DNA of 64,000 bases from Huaxiibacter chinensis (GTDB lineage: Bacteria > Pseudomonadota > Gammaproteobacteria > Enterobacterales > Enterobacteriaceae), in NCBI RefSeq assembly GCF_022171985.1, contig NZ_JAJVHF010000001.1, positions 372,001 through 436,000 of the forward strand. The letters run 5' to 3'. Numbering within the stretch: position 1 is the first letter of the stretch; the number at the start of each line of letters is the position of its first letter. The notes beneath the pieces are model-generated. The model worked only from the letters and a program-made list of their open reading frames with translations. It was not told the origin of the DNA and made no database searches. This document shows positions 7,594-16,141 of the stretch, one piece after another. Position numbers and translations under genes: made by a program.

Positions 7594-8382
7594 TCAGTAG
7601 TAGGCGTTCAACGCTCGCTGGCAGAGTGCCGAACGAACACAGTCGTCTTTGGTGAAACGCACCACGCCAACCATATCGTCTTCAACGAAACGTGACATGG
7701 CATCGCTCAGGCCAGACTTGACCCCCGACGGCAGATCGCACTGGGTAATATCCCCATTTACAATCACGGTCACGTTTTCCCCGAGGCGCGTTAAAAACAT
7801 CTTCATTTGCGCAGCAGTCACATTCTGAGCCTCGTCGAGAATGACAACCGCATTTTCAAATGTACGTCCGCGCATATAGGCGAACGGCGCGATTTCTACC
7901 TTGCCAATCTCCGGGCGCAGGCAGTACTGCATAAAAGAAGCGCCCAGTCGTTTCACCAGCACGTCGTACACCGGTCTGAAATAGGGGGCAAACTTCTCTG
8001 AGATATCGCCGGGCAAGAAGCCGAGATCTTCATCAGCCTGCAATACCGGACGGGTGACAATGATCCTGTCCACATCCTTATGGATCAGCGCCTCTGCCGC
8101 TTTGGCAGCACTTATCCACGTTTTCCCGCATCCGGCTTCACCGGTTGCGAAGATCAGCTGTTTACTCTCGATAGCATTCAGGTAGTGCGCCTGAGCTTCA
8201 TTGCGCGCTGCGACTGGAGAATTATCACGGCTGTCCCGCGCCATGCCAATTGCTTCTACGCCACTCATCTGCACAAGCGAGGTGACCGATTCTTCTTCAC
8301 GCTGTTTATGGCTTCGTGAATCCCGTCTCAGCACACGTTTTGCTTCACGACGAGCTTTGATCACTGCTTTTTGTCTTCCCAT
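7594..8382 (-). CDS. phoH: PhoH family ATP-binding protein
   Basis: This 262-residue protein is a PhoH-type P-loop NTPase. Walker A is GEAGCGKT at residues 81-88 and Walker B is VVILDEAQN around 179-187. The N-terminal basic region starts MGRQKAVIKARREAK as in E. coli PhoH. In E. coli the gene is induced by phosphate starvation; the cellular role is still unclear, though PhoH-like proteins are linked to RNA metabolism. The ATG at 8380-8382 is chosen from conservation and an AAGGTG ribosome-binding site. The frame nevertheless stays open for another 93 codons upstream, described separately. Confidence 0.93.
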   Translation of the reverse strand: MGRQKAVIKARREAKRVLRRDSRSHKQREEESVTSLVQMSGVEAIGMARDSRDNSPVAARNEAQAHYLNAIESKQLIFATGEAGCGKTWISAAKAAEALIHKDVDRIIVTRPVLQADEDLGFLPGDISEKFAPYFRPVYDVLVKRLGASFMQYCLRPEIGKVEIAPFAYMRGRTFENAVVILDEAQNVTAAQMKMFLTRLGENVTVIVNGDITQCDLPSGVKSGLSDAMSRFVEDDMVGVVRFTKDDCVRSALCQRALNAYY

Positions 8383-8661
8383 GGATAGCACCTTGAGTTG
8401 TTGGAATTCATCACACGCACCCCTCTTCGGGACGCGATCATGCAAACGAACATCTGCGGGTTGGCTTCCTTCTAAGCCATTGCTTGCCTTTTTGGATGAC
8501 GAAACAGAACAGCTATGCACGCCGTTCGGCCCGTCGGGAACGTCAGGTTTTTGAGTCAAAGGGGAGAATTCAGTGGTGAAGAAATCGCTGCCGGAGTCAG
8601 AGCCTCCGCGCTGGGTGGTGCGGTTATGACGTTTCTTATGTCCAGTACAGGACCCAACCAT
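8383..8661 (-). other. Open leader in frame with phoH
   Basis: These 93 codons lie directly upstream of the phoH start in the same frame without a stop. They begin at an ATG (8659-8661) that has GGAG a few bases upstream. The translated peptide would be polar, rich in Ser, Gly, Lys and Asp, and unlike the PhoH N-terminus known to me. It could be an untranslated leader, an N-terminal extension or a fortuitous open frame. No terminator or clear Pho box was found in it. Confidence 0.35.
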
Positions 8662-8857
8662 TCGCGATCTCCATTGTGATAAGCATCACTGCCGGGAACT
8701 ACCGCTGTCATAAAGTAAGTACATCAGGAATTATCATAAATGCAACATTTATTTTACCTGAGCGCAACTTTAACAGGCGTCCCTCGGCTGAAAATCAGTG
8801 TCATACAGGAATATTACAGAAATATAACAGAGGGATAGCCAGACAAAAAAATAATAT
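8662..8857. other. Intergenic region upstream of phoH
   Basis: This AT-rich stretch between the open phoH leader and the efeB terminator should hold the phoH promoter. CTGTCATAAA at 8705-8714 resembles half of a Pho box but points away from phoH, so I do not call a PhoB site. Confidence 0.3.
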
Positions 8858-8877
8858 CCCCGCGAACTATCGCGAGG
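8844..8877 (-). terminator. Terminator of the efe operon
   Basis: On the minus strand the stem CCTCGCGA / TCGCGGGG with loop TAGT is followed by a T-rich tract. It lies just after the efeB stop codon. Confidence 0.75.
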
Positions 8878-8884
8878 ATAATTT

Positions 8885-10168
8885 TTACGCTTCAAAAAGC
8901 CCCTGAGCGAGGAAATCACCCGGTTTACGTACGCCCGGTACGGCAAAGAAGTAGCCGCCACCGATGGGCTTAACATACTCTTCCAGCGCTTCGCCGTTCA
9001 GCCGTTTCTGCACGGCCAGGAAGCCTTTTTCCAGATCGTGCTGATAGCAGACAAACAGCAGCCCCATGTCCAGCTGGCCGGAATTCGTCACCCCCAGCGA
9101 ATAACTGTATCCGCGACGCATCATCAGGCTCGACTGGGTTTCCGGCGTACGCGGGTTCGCCAGACGAATATGGCTGTCCAGCGCGATCGTCTCCCCGTCG
9201 GGATCGCTGGCATAATCCGGCACATCATGCTCGTGCTTCATGCCCAGCGGCGCGCCGCTTTGCTTATCACGACCAAAAATGGTCTGCTGCTCTTTCAGCG
9301 GGGTTCTGTCCCAAAACTCGACGTGAAACTGAATGATCCGCACGGCCTGGTAGGTGCCGCCCAGCGTCCAGGCCGGTTCGCCCTGGTCAGCGGTGGTCCA
9401 GACCACGTTTTTCATTAATGCGGCATCACGGCTGTCCGGATTGGCGGTGCCATCTTTAAAGCCGAGCAGGTTTACCGGCGTCTCCTTGCCCTGGCTGCGC
9501 GCCGCGTGATCGGAGATAAACCCTTCCCGCTTCCAGCGAACGCTCAGTAAATCCGGCGTGTGCTTGATAATATCCCGCAGCGTATGGATCACCGTATCCT
9601 GAGTGTTAGCGCAAATCTGCAGCAGAATATCGCCATGGCACAGCGCCGCGTCCAGCGAGTCATTCGGGAAACGGGTCATTTTTTGCAGCGTTTTCGGCTT
9701 CTGTTTTTCCAGACCGTAACGGGCATCAAATAACGACGCCCCAACGGAAAGGGTCACCGTCAGGTTGTCCGGGGAAATGTACGAGCCGAGGATGCCGGAG
9801 TCCATCGGTGGCATCCGCGGATTCGGCGTATCAGGCGCCGGGCCGCCGGTGGTGAGAAAGGCAATACGCTGGGTCAGCAGGCGAAACAGACGTTCCAGCT
9901 CTGCTTTGTCGCTGGCCAGCGAATCGAACGCCACCACCATCATGGCGGCCTGCTGGGGGGTTAAGATCCCTGCCTGATGCTCACCGTAAAACGGCTGCGT
10001 CTCCATACGGGCATTGGGCGACAGGGTTCCCGGCGCGCTTTGCGGTTTTGCCGCATGCGCCACCGGGCATCCCCCCGCGAGGGCGAGCGCGCCGCCAAGC
10101 GCCCCCACCCCTTTCAGTAAACGACGTCGTGAAGGCTCAGCAACGTCATAATCATCATGCTTATTCAT
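8885..10168 (-). CDS. efeB: Deferrochelatase/peroxidase EfeB (DyP type, Tat exported)
   Basis: This 427-residue periplasmic heme protein is the DyP-type peroxidase of the EfeUOB iron system. The twin-arginine signal SRRRLLKG is at residues 13-20, followed by a hydrophobic stretch and the AHA cleavage site near residue 39. The DyP signature GFKDG is at 236-240, and a His-containing QFHVEFWD segment lies near the heme pocket. EfeB is reported to release iron from heme or oxidise Fe2+. It follows efeO by six bases and is the third gene of the operon. Confidence 0.95.
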   Translation of the reverse strand: MNKHDDYDVAEPSRRRLLKGVGALGGALALAGGCPVAHAAKPQSAPGTLSPNARMETQPFYGEHQAGILTPQQAAMMVVAFDSLASDKAELERLFRLLTQRIAFLTTGGPAPDTPNPRMPPMDSGILGSYISPDNLTVTLSVGASLFDARYGLEKQKPKTLQKMTRFPNDSLDAALCHGDILLQICANTQDTVIHTLRDIIKHTPDLLSVRWKREGFISDHAARSQGKETPVNLLGFKDGTANPDSRDAALMKNVVWTTADQGEPAWTLGGTYQAVRIIQFHVEFWDRTPLKEQQTIFGRDKQSGAPLGMKHEHDVPDYASDPDGETIALDSHIRLANPRTPETQSSLMMRRGYSYSLGVTNSGQLDMGLLFVCYQHDLEKGFLAVQKRLNGEALEEYVKPIGGGYFFAVPGVRKPGDFLAQGLFEA

Positions 10169-10174
10169 CGATCG

Positions 10175-11302
10175 TTAATCCAGGCCGAGAACGCCACGCA
10201 GCTGCGCTAAATCTTCTGCCAGCGTCGTAATCGGGCCTTTCAGCGCGTTACGATCGGCATCGGTCAGCTTGTCATAGGTTTCGTAACCCTCTTTGGTACG
10301 GTACTTCGCCAGAATAGTGGTCACTTTTTTGAAGTTGGCATCCACTTTTGCCAGCAGTTCGCTATTGTCTTTCTGCAGCTGCGGACGCAGCAGATCCACA
10401 ATCTTCTGTGCGCCTTCGACGTTAGCCTGGAAGTCCCACAGGTCGGTGTGGCTGTAGCGATCTTCTTCACCGCTGATCTTACTGGCAGCGACTTCTTCAA
10501 TCAGCCCGGCAGCGCCACCCACCACTTTTGACGGCGGGAAGGCCAGTTCACTGATGCGTTTTTGCAACTCAAGCACATCGCTGTTCAGCTGGTCGGCATA
10601 TTTTTCCATCCCTTTGGTGGAGTTATCGCCAAACAGCGCTTTTTCCAGACGGTGGAAGCCGGTAAATTTCGGGTCGGCGGCTTTTTGCTCGTAATCATCT
10701 TCACGGGCGTCGATGCTGCCATCCAGATCGGAGAACAGCTCTGCAATCGGTTCAATACGCTCGTAGTGCTGACGCGTTGGCGCATACAGGGATTTTGCTT
10801 TATCGATATCGCCCGCTTTCACCGCGTCGGTAAAGGCTTTGGTCCCGGTGACCAGATCGGCAGTCTCTTTGGTGACGTAGGCTTTATAGGCGGTGATGGC
10901 GTCACCCAGGCTTAATAATGCTGCGCCCTTCGCGGCATCGCCCGTGGCTTCCCCTTTCACGATCAGTTTCCCTTTCGGGTTGGTCAGCAGGCCGCAGGTC
11001 ATGTCATATTCGCCCGGCTGCAGGTTAGCGGTCATTTTCTGGCTAAAGCCAGGCGCGATGTTTTCGCGCTCTTCCACCACCATTACGCCTTTCAGGATCT
11101 CCCACTCCAGCGCCTTCTGACTGTGGTTTTGAATAATAAACTGTGTTTTGCCGCTGTTCACCGTGATGGTCATCGGTTCACACTGTTTATCATTTACGGT
11201 CACCTTAACCTGAGGGATATCCGCAGCCTGTACGGAAAAAGCAGACGCAAACAGCGCCGCTACACCCACCTGTAACGCACTACGACGAAATTGAATTGTC
11301 AT
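10175..11302 (-). CDS. efeO: Iron uptake system component EfeO
   Basis: This 375-residue periplasmic protein begins with a signal peptide (about residues 1-27, ending VQA). A cupredoxin-like domain follows (about 28-118, with [13 protein letters not shown]), then an M75 peptidase-like helical domain. The metal-linked HxxE motif appears as HYERIE at 179-184. It is thought to bind iron and pass it to the EfeU permease. It lies between efeU and efeB, cotranscribed, with 45 bases from efeU. Confidence 0.95.
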   Translation of the reverse strand: MTIQFRRSALQVGVAALFASAFSVQAADIPQVKVTVNDKQCEPMTITVNSGKTQFIIQNHSQKALEWEILKGVMVVEERENIAPGFSQKMTANLQPGEYDMTCGLLTNPKGKLIVKGEATGDAAKGAALLSLGDAITAYKAYVTKETADLVTGTKAFTDAVKAGDIDKAKSLYAPTRQHYERIEPIAELFSDLDGSIDAREDDYEQKAADPKFTGFHRLEKALFGDNSTKGMEKYADQLNSDVLELQKRISELAFPPSKVVGGAAGLIEEVAASKISGEEDRYSHTDLWDFQANVEGAQKIVDLLRPQLQKDNSELLAKVDANFKKVTTILAKYRTKEGYETYDKLTDADRNALKGPITTLAEDLAQLRGVLGLD

Positions 11303-11347
11303 GACTCTTCCCTATAAAAAGTATGTTGTCACACTACAGATTGCACG

Positions 11348-12181
11348 TCAGGGCGCCGTACGCGACGGCTGAGCGCTGGGGCGCGATGGCATAAAGAACA
11401 GCGCCAGCGCCGGAATCAGATAAATAAAGTACATCGCCACTTCGCTGACGCTTGGGGTTTCCTGATAGCCGAAAATCCCTTCAAGTAAGGTCCCGGTCAG
11501 CGAGTGGGTGGAGAGAACATTACTGAGGTCGAAGGCGACGTCCTGGAAATGGTTCCACAGACCCGCCTCGTGGAAAGCCCGGATAGCCCCTGCCGCCAGC
11601 CCGGCGGCCACCAGCAGAATGAACAAACTTGTCCATTTGAAAAATGCGCCCAGATTCAGGCGAATACCGCCCCAGTAGAGCATAAAACCGAGAACCACGG
11701 CGGTAGCCAGACCCAGCACTGCGCCCAGCGGCGGCCAGATACCCACGTCCTGCTGGAACGCCGCCAGCAGGAAGAAGACCGACTCCAGCCCTTCACGCGC
11801 CACGGCAAAGAAGACCATCAAAATCAACGCCCAGCCGTGGTGGTTACCTTTTTGCAGGGCATTATCCACCGCCTGCTCAAGCTGCACCTTCACGTTACGT
11901 GACACCTTGCGCATCCAGAACACCATCCAGGTGAGGATCACCACCGCAATGACCGCCACGATGCCTTCGAAGAGCTCCTGCTCTTTCTGCGGAAACTCGC
12001 CGGTCGTTTCGTTAATCAGGATACCCAGGCCCAGGCAAAGCGCGGCGGCAAGCAGCACGCCAACCCACATTACGCCAATCCAGCGCCCGCGCTGGGTACG
12101 CTTTAAATAGCTGGCGATCAGGCTGACGATTAAGGCCGCTTCAAGGCCTTCACGTAACATAATGAGAAATGGAACAAACAT
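11348..12181 (-). CDS. efeU: Ferrous iron permease EfeU (FTR1 family)
   Basis: This 277-residue inner membrane permease has about seven membrane segments and the two REGLE motifs that define the Ftr1/EfeU family, at residues 10-14 and 129-133. It imports Fe2+, probably in oxidised form handed on by EfeO and EfeB. The gene is intact here, whereas E. coli K-12 carries a frameshifted efeU. A Fur-box-like sequence lies about 60 bases upstream, so iron repression is likely. Confidence 0.95.
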   Translation of the reverse strand: MFVPFLIMLREGLEAALIVSLIASYLKRTQRGRWIGVMWVGVLLAAALCLGLGILINETTGEFPQKEQELFEGIVAVIAVVILTWMVFWMRKVSRNVKVQLEQAVDNALQKGNHHGWALILMVFFAVAREGLESVFFLLAAFQQDVGIWPPLGAVLGLATAVVLGFMLYWGGIRLNLGAFFKWTSLFILLVAAGLAAGAIRAFHEAGLWNHFQDVAFDLSNVLSTHSLTGTLLEGIFGYQETPSVSEVAMYFIYLIPALALFFMPSRPSAQPSRTAP

Positions 12182-12238
12182 GCCGACACCTTAAATGTTA
12201 ATCGCGGTCAACTGATGCAAAGAAAGGTAAATTCTTGT

Positions 12239-12257
12239 GATAGTGATTATCATTACG
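12239..12257 (-). promoter_or_regulatory. Fur box upstream of efeU
   Basis: GATAGTGATTATCATTACG matches the 19-base Fur consensus GATAATGATAATCATTATC at 15 of 19 positions. It lies 58 bases before the efeU start, consistent with Fur repression of efeUOB. Confidence 0.75.
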
Positions 12258-12431
12258 GCAAGAAGAAACACAAGCAAAATGTGTTACGTTTTGATGAGCA
12301 GATGTAAACCCCTCGCGCGGTAATAGTTGCATACGTAATTGATATGTTTATAACGTATAACGTAAATGCCCGTTTACGCTGATGCACGGCTATGGCTAAA
12401 TAGGCGCTTTGCAAACCAACTGAATAAAACT

Positions 12432-13616
12432 ATGTATAACGTTGTCCATTTCCTGCTGGCAGTGGTGATTATTCTCGCCCTGGCCTGGCTGGTCAGTTTT
12501 GACCGCCGAAAAGTTCGTCTGCGTTTTGTTTTACAGCTCCTTGTCATCGAAATGGCTCTGGCCTTCTTTTTCCTTCATGCGGAAAGCGGCCTGTCAGTCA
12601 TTAAATATGTGTCCGGCTTCTTTGAATCACTGCTTAAATTCGCCGCAGAAGGCACTAACTTTGTCTTTGGTGGCATGGCAGAAAAAGGATTAGCATTTAT
12701 ATTCCTTGGCGTACTCTGCCCAATCATCTTTATCTCAGCGCTGATTGGTATTCTGCAGCACTGGCGTATCCTGCCCATTTTTATTCGCGTCATCGGAACC
12801 CTGCTGTCAAAACTGAATGGCATGGGCAAGCTGGAATCCTTTAATGCGGTCAGTTCGCTGATTCTCGGCCAGTCGGAAAACTTCATTGCTTACAAAGGCG
12901 TGCTTGGCGAGCTCTCTTCGCGTCGCCTGTTCACTATGGCGGCAACGGCGATGTCGACGGTCTCGCTGTCAATCGTCGGGGCCTATATGACGATGCTTGA
13001 CGCCCGTTACGTTGTCGCGGCGCTCATTCTCAATATGTTCAGCACCTTTATTATTCTGTCGGTCATCAACCCTGCCCGCCCGGAAGCGGAACCTGAGATC
13101 AAACTGGAAAAACTGCATGAGTCGCAGAGTTTCTTTGAGATGCTCGGGGAATATATTCTGGCCGGCTTTAAAGTCGCGATGATTATTTTGGCGATGCTGA
13201 TTGGCTTTATTGCCATTATTAGCGCCGTTAACGCGCTCTTCTCTACCTTGTTTGGTATGAGCTTCCAGCAGATCCTCGGCTACGTTTTCTATCCGCTGGC
13301 ATGGTTGATTGGCATTCCGCTGAGCGATGCATTACATGCGGGCAGCATTATGGCGACCAAGCTGGTTGCCAATGAATTCGTCGCGATGATCGAGCTGCAA
13401 AAAATAGCCGGTCAGATGACGCCGCGCGGCCTGGGCATTCTGTCCGTGTTCCTGGTTTCGTTTGCCAACTTTGCCTCGATTGGCATCGTGGCGGGCGCCA
13501 TTAAGGGGCTGAACGAAAAGCAGGGCAACGTCGTCTCTCGCTTTGGTTTGCGACTGGTGTATGGCGCAACGCTGGTCAGCCTGCTCTCTGCAAGCTTTGC
13601 GGGGCTGGTGCTGTAA
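12432..13616 (+). CDS. NupC-type concentrative nucleoside transporter
   Basis: This 394-residue inner membrane protein is very similar to E. coli NupC, a proton-driven nucleoside symporter. It shares stretches such as [26 protein letters not shown] and [11 protein letters not shown], and about ten membrane segments. I place the start at the ATG at 12432 (MYNVVHF aligned to MDRVLHF of NupC), although the frame is open 22 codons earlier. The upstream ribosome-binding site is weak. In E. coli no such gene lies here, so this is probably a NupC paralog rather than nupC itself. Substrate range within nucleosides is not predictable. Confidence 0.9.
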   Translation: MYNVVHFLLAVVIILALAWLVSFDRRKVRLRFVLQLLVIEMALAFFFLHAESGLSVIKYVSGFFESLLKFAAEGTNFVFGGMAEKGLAFIFLGVLCPIIFISALIGILQHWRILPIFIRVIGTLLSKLNGMGKLESFNAVSSLILGQSENFIAYKGVLGELSSRRLFTMAATAMSTVSLSIVGAYMTMLDARYVVAALILNMFSTFIILSVINPARPEAEPEIKLEKLHESQSFFEMLGEYILAGFKVAMIILAMLIGFIAIISAVNALFSTLFGMSFQQILGYVFYPLAWLIGIPLSDALHAGSIMATKLVANEFVAMIELQKIAGQMTPRGLGILSVFLVSFANFASIGIVAGAIKGLNEKQGNVVSRFGLRLVYGATLVSLLSASFAGLVL

Positions 13617-13652
13617 CCTCTGGCGTGCTCCGCCTGCACGGCTGTACTGAAG

Positions 13653-13678
13653 GCCGGGTAAGCGGAGCACAACCCGGC
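13653..13678. repeat. REP-like palindrome
   Basis: GCCGGGT (13653-13659) and ACCCGGC (13672-13678) form an imperfect extragenic palindrome between the convergent nupC-like and lipoprotein genes. It resembles the repetitive extragenic palindromes of enterobacteria. It may also assist termination, though no T tract follows. Confidence 0.5.
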
Positions 13679-13686
13679 ACGAAAAA

Positions 13687-14106
13687 TCAGAACTGCACGC
13701 AGACCGGCTGGTCGACACGCATGACTGACTCCTGCGCAAAGCGTGATTTATAGATCCCGCGAAGCGCCTCGATATTCTTCTCGCTCTCAGCATTCTTTGT
13801 GTGAATCAGCATCAGCGCCTTGCTCGGCTCACGCGCCACAGTGCCGTCATTTCCCAGCCATTGTCCGCGCGCTTCAAATACCGTTAAGCCGTCACGAAAC
13901 CGCGGCGTCACATCCCGATCGACAAACTGCTGCCACTCCTGGCCGGTGATCTGTGCCCCTGCGGGACGGTTCAGGCCAAAAAAGAGGGTCGTTTGCTGCA
14001 TCTGGTTTTCAGCTTTACAGGTGGCGTCAGGCGCGGTGTGCGAGGGTGCCGTACAGCCTGCCAGCATGAAGAGTGTGGCGGCCATCAGCCCTGTTTTGAT
14101 TGTCAT
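13687..14106 (-). CDS. DUF3574 lipoprotein
   Basis: This 139-residue protein has a lipoprotein signal with lipobox LAGC and acceptor Cys at residue 18. The mature part matches the DUF3574 family, with TTLFFGLNRP and the Trp/Phe-rich region TVFEARGQWLG. It is probably anchored in the outer membrane because Thr rather than Asp follows the Cys. Function is unknown. It lies between two convergent or tandem transporter genes and is not clearly in an operon with either. Confidence 0.8.
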   Translation of the reverse strand: MTIKTGLMAATLFMLAGCTAPSHTAPDATCKAENQMQQTTLFFGLNRPAGAQITGQEWQQFVDRDVTPRFRDGLTVFEARGQWLGNDGTVAREPSKALMLIHTKNAESEKNIEALRGIYKSRFAQESVMRVDQPVCVQF

Positions 14107-14209
14107 TTTTCGCTATCCTCATTGTTTTAAGCACAGCGATATGAGCGTAAAAAAAGTACTTTGGCAAGCAATTCCCCTCTCCGGACAGAGAGGGGAAAGG
14201 AAGAGAGGT

Positions 14210-15718
14210 TTATTCGGCCTGCATTTTTGATGGTGCCGCCGTATGGTAATGCGCATCCGCCTCGGCGAAGCGTTTTTGCATGGACGCAGACGGCGCTTTA
14301 TCCATCAGGCTAAACAGGACGATCCCCAGGCTGCCAAAGATAAAGCCCGGGATGATTTCATACAGTCCCAGCCAGGCGAACTGTTTCCAGACGATAACCG
14401 TCACCGCACCGATGATCATCCCTGCCAGCGCGCCATTACGCGTCATACGGGACCACAGTACAGAGAAGAGCACCACCGGCCCAAAGGCAGCACCGAAGCC
14501 TGCCCAGGCGTAGCTGACCAGTCCCAGCACGCGGTTATCCGGGTTTGCGGCAAGCGCAATAGAGACCAGCGCCACCACCAGCACCATAAAGCGGCCAACC
14601 CAGACCAGCTCTTTCTGGCTAGCGCCTTTACGCAGGAAAGCTTTGTACAGATCTTCGGTGATTGCGCTGGAACAGACCAGCAGCTGGCAGCTCAGCGTGG
14701 ACATCACTGCCGCCAGAATAGCGGACAGCAGGATACCGGCAATCCACGGGTTGAAGAGGATCTGCGCCAGCTCGATAAACACGCGCTCGGCGTTCTGATT
14801 TACCGCTCCCGCCAGGGCCGGGTTATCGGAGAAGAAAGCGATCCCGAAGAAACCCACGGCACAGGCACCGGCAAGACAGAGGATCATCCAGGTCATGCTG
14901 ATACGGCGGGCATGCACGATAGTGTGGTGAGAATCTGCCGCCATGAAACGCGCCAGAATATGCGGCTGGCCAAAGTAGCCCAGGCCCCAGCCCATCAGTG
15001 AGACAATCGCGACAAAGTTAAGACCTTTCAGCATGTCGACGTTTTCGATGCTCTTTTGCTTGATCACTTCCAGCGAATCGCCAAACCCGCCCACGGTAAT
15101 AATGACAATCACCGGGGTAAGGATCAGCGCAAAAATCATCAGGCTCGCCTGCACGGTATCCGTCCAGCTTACCGCCAGGAATCCGCCCACGAAGGTATAA
15201 ATAATCGTCGCGGCCGCACCGGCCCACAGCGCCGTTTCATAGCTCATGCCGAAGGTGCTTTCAAACAGTCGCGCCCCTGCCACAATGCCGGAAGCACAGT
15301 AGATAGTGAAGAACAGCAGAATGACCAGCGCCGAGATAATGCGCAGAATGCGGCTGTTATCTTCGAAGCGACCGGTAAAGTAGTCCGGCAGCGTCAGCGC
15401 GTTGTTATTGACCTCGGTGTGGACGCGCAGTCGACCTGCCACCAGTTTCCAGTTAATCCAGGCACCCAGCGTCAGGCCAATTGCGATCCAGCTTTCTGAA
15501 ATCCCGGAGATGAAAATTGCGCCTGGCAATCCCATTAATAGCCAGCCGCTCATATCGGATGCACCCGCCGACAGCGCGGTGACGAATGGGCCTAAGCTGC
15601 GCCCGCCAAGAATGTAGTCATCAAAGTTCTTGGTTGAACGCCATGCCAAAAACCCTATCAGGATCATGCCAAATATATAAACGAAAAATGTCACCAGCAT
15701 CGGTGTGCTAATCGCCAT
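14210..15718 (-). CDS. putP: Sodium/proline symporter PutP
   Basis: This 502-residue inner membrane protein of the solute:sodium symporter family imports proline with Na+. It has about thirteen membrane segments and the family signatures in segments 1-3 (GRSLGPFVTALSAGASDMSG). Length equals that of E. coli PutP. It is divergent from putA across a 423-base control region holding PutA operators, so it should be induced by proline when PutA moves from DNA to the membrane. Confidence 0.97.
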   Translation of the reverse strand: MAISTPMLVTFFVYIFGMILIGFLAWRSTKNFDDYILGGRSLGPFVTALSAGASDMSGWLLMGLPGAIFISGISESWIAIGLTLGAWINWKLVAGRLRVHTEVNNNALTLPDYFTGRFEDNSRILRIISALVILLFFTIYCASGIVAGARLFESTFGMSYETALWAGAAATIIYTFVGGFLAVSWTDTVQASLMIFALILTPVIVIITVGGFGDSLEVIKQKSIENVDMLKGLNFVAIVSLMGWGLGYFGQPHILARFMAADSHHTIVHARRISMTWMILCLAGACAVGFFGIAFFSDNPALAGAVNQNAERVFIELAQILFNPWIAGILLSAILAAVMSTLSCQLLVCSSAITEDLYKAFLRKGASQKELVWVGRFMVLVVALVSIALAANPDNRVLGLVSYAWAGFGAAFGPVVLFSVLWSRMTRNGALAGMIIGAVTVIVWKQFAWLGLYEIIPGFIFGSLGIVLFSLMDKAPSASMQKRFAEADAHYHTAAPSKMQAE

Positions 15719-16141
15719 TTAAACTCTCCAAAATTATCGAGCGACAACCATCCGGGTTGCCTTGTTATTTGATCACCGGAACGTGGTGACGTTATGTGTG
15801 TTTCTGCTGGGCGGGCGTATCCTGCCGTATACGCTCCCCTTTCACAAACGATTTAACACTGCATTTACATCAAATTCATCCCTGGTTTTATAGGTCTTTC
15901 CTATAGGTTGCACTCGCTCACGTTTTTGCGGGTTGCACCTTTTAAAAGTGTTAAGTGCCGCATGAAATCTGGCCTGAGAGAGAAATTCGCCCTGCCGTTT
16001 CTGGCTAACTAATCGTTAACAATCCATTCATTTTTCAGCTTGCAGTCCAGGTCACACTTAACACGGTTGCACAAAGTTGCAACATGATGGATATTTCTCG
16101 CTAACGAACGAAACTGAATAATGAACAACAGGAGTTTTGGC
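15719..16141. promoter_or_regulatory. putP-putA divergent control region with PutA operators
   Basis: The region contains four GTTGCA hexamers, the core recognised by the PutA ribbon-helix-helix domain, at 15907, 15932, 16066 and 16076. The last two are spaced 10 bases apart, one helical turn, just upstream of putA. In E. coli, PutA represses both genes from such sites when proline is absent. Confidence 0.8.

Noticed and set aside
8705-8726. Pho box upstream of phoH
   Set aside because: CTGTCATAAA resembles a half site, but the second half is poor and the orientation is away from phoH.
14174-14195. Terminator after putP
   Set aside because: A CCCCTCT/AGAGGGG hairpin is present, but no T tract follows on the putP strand.
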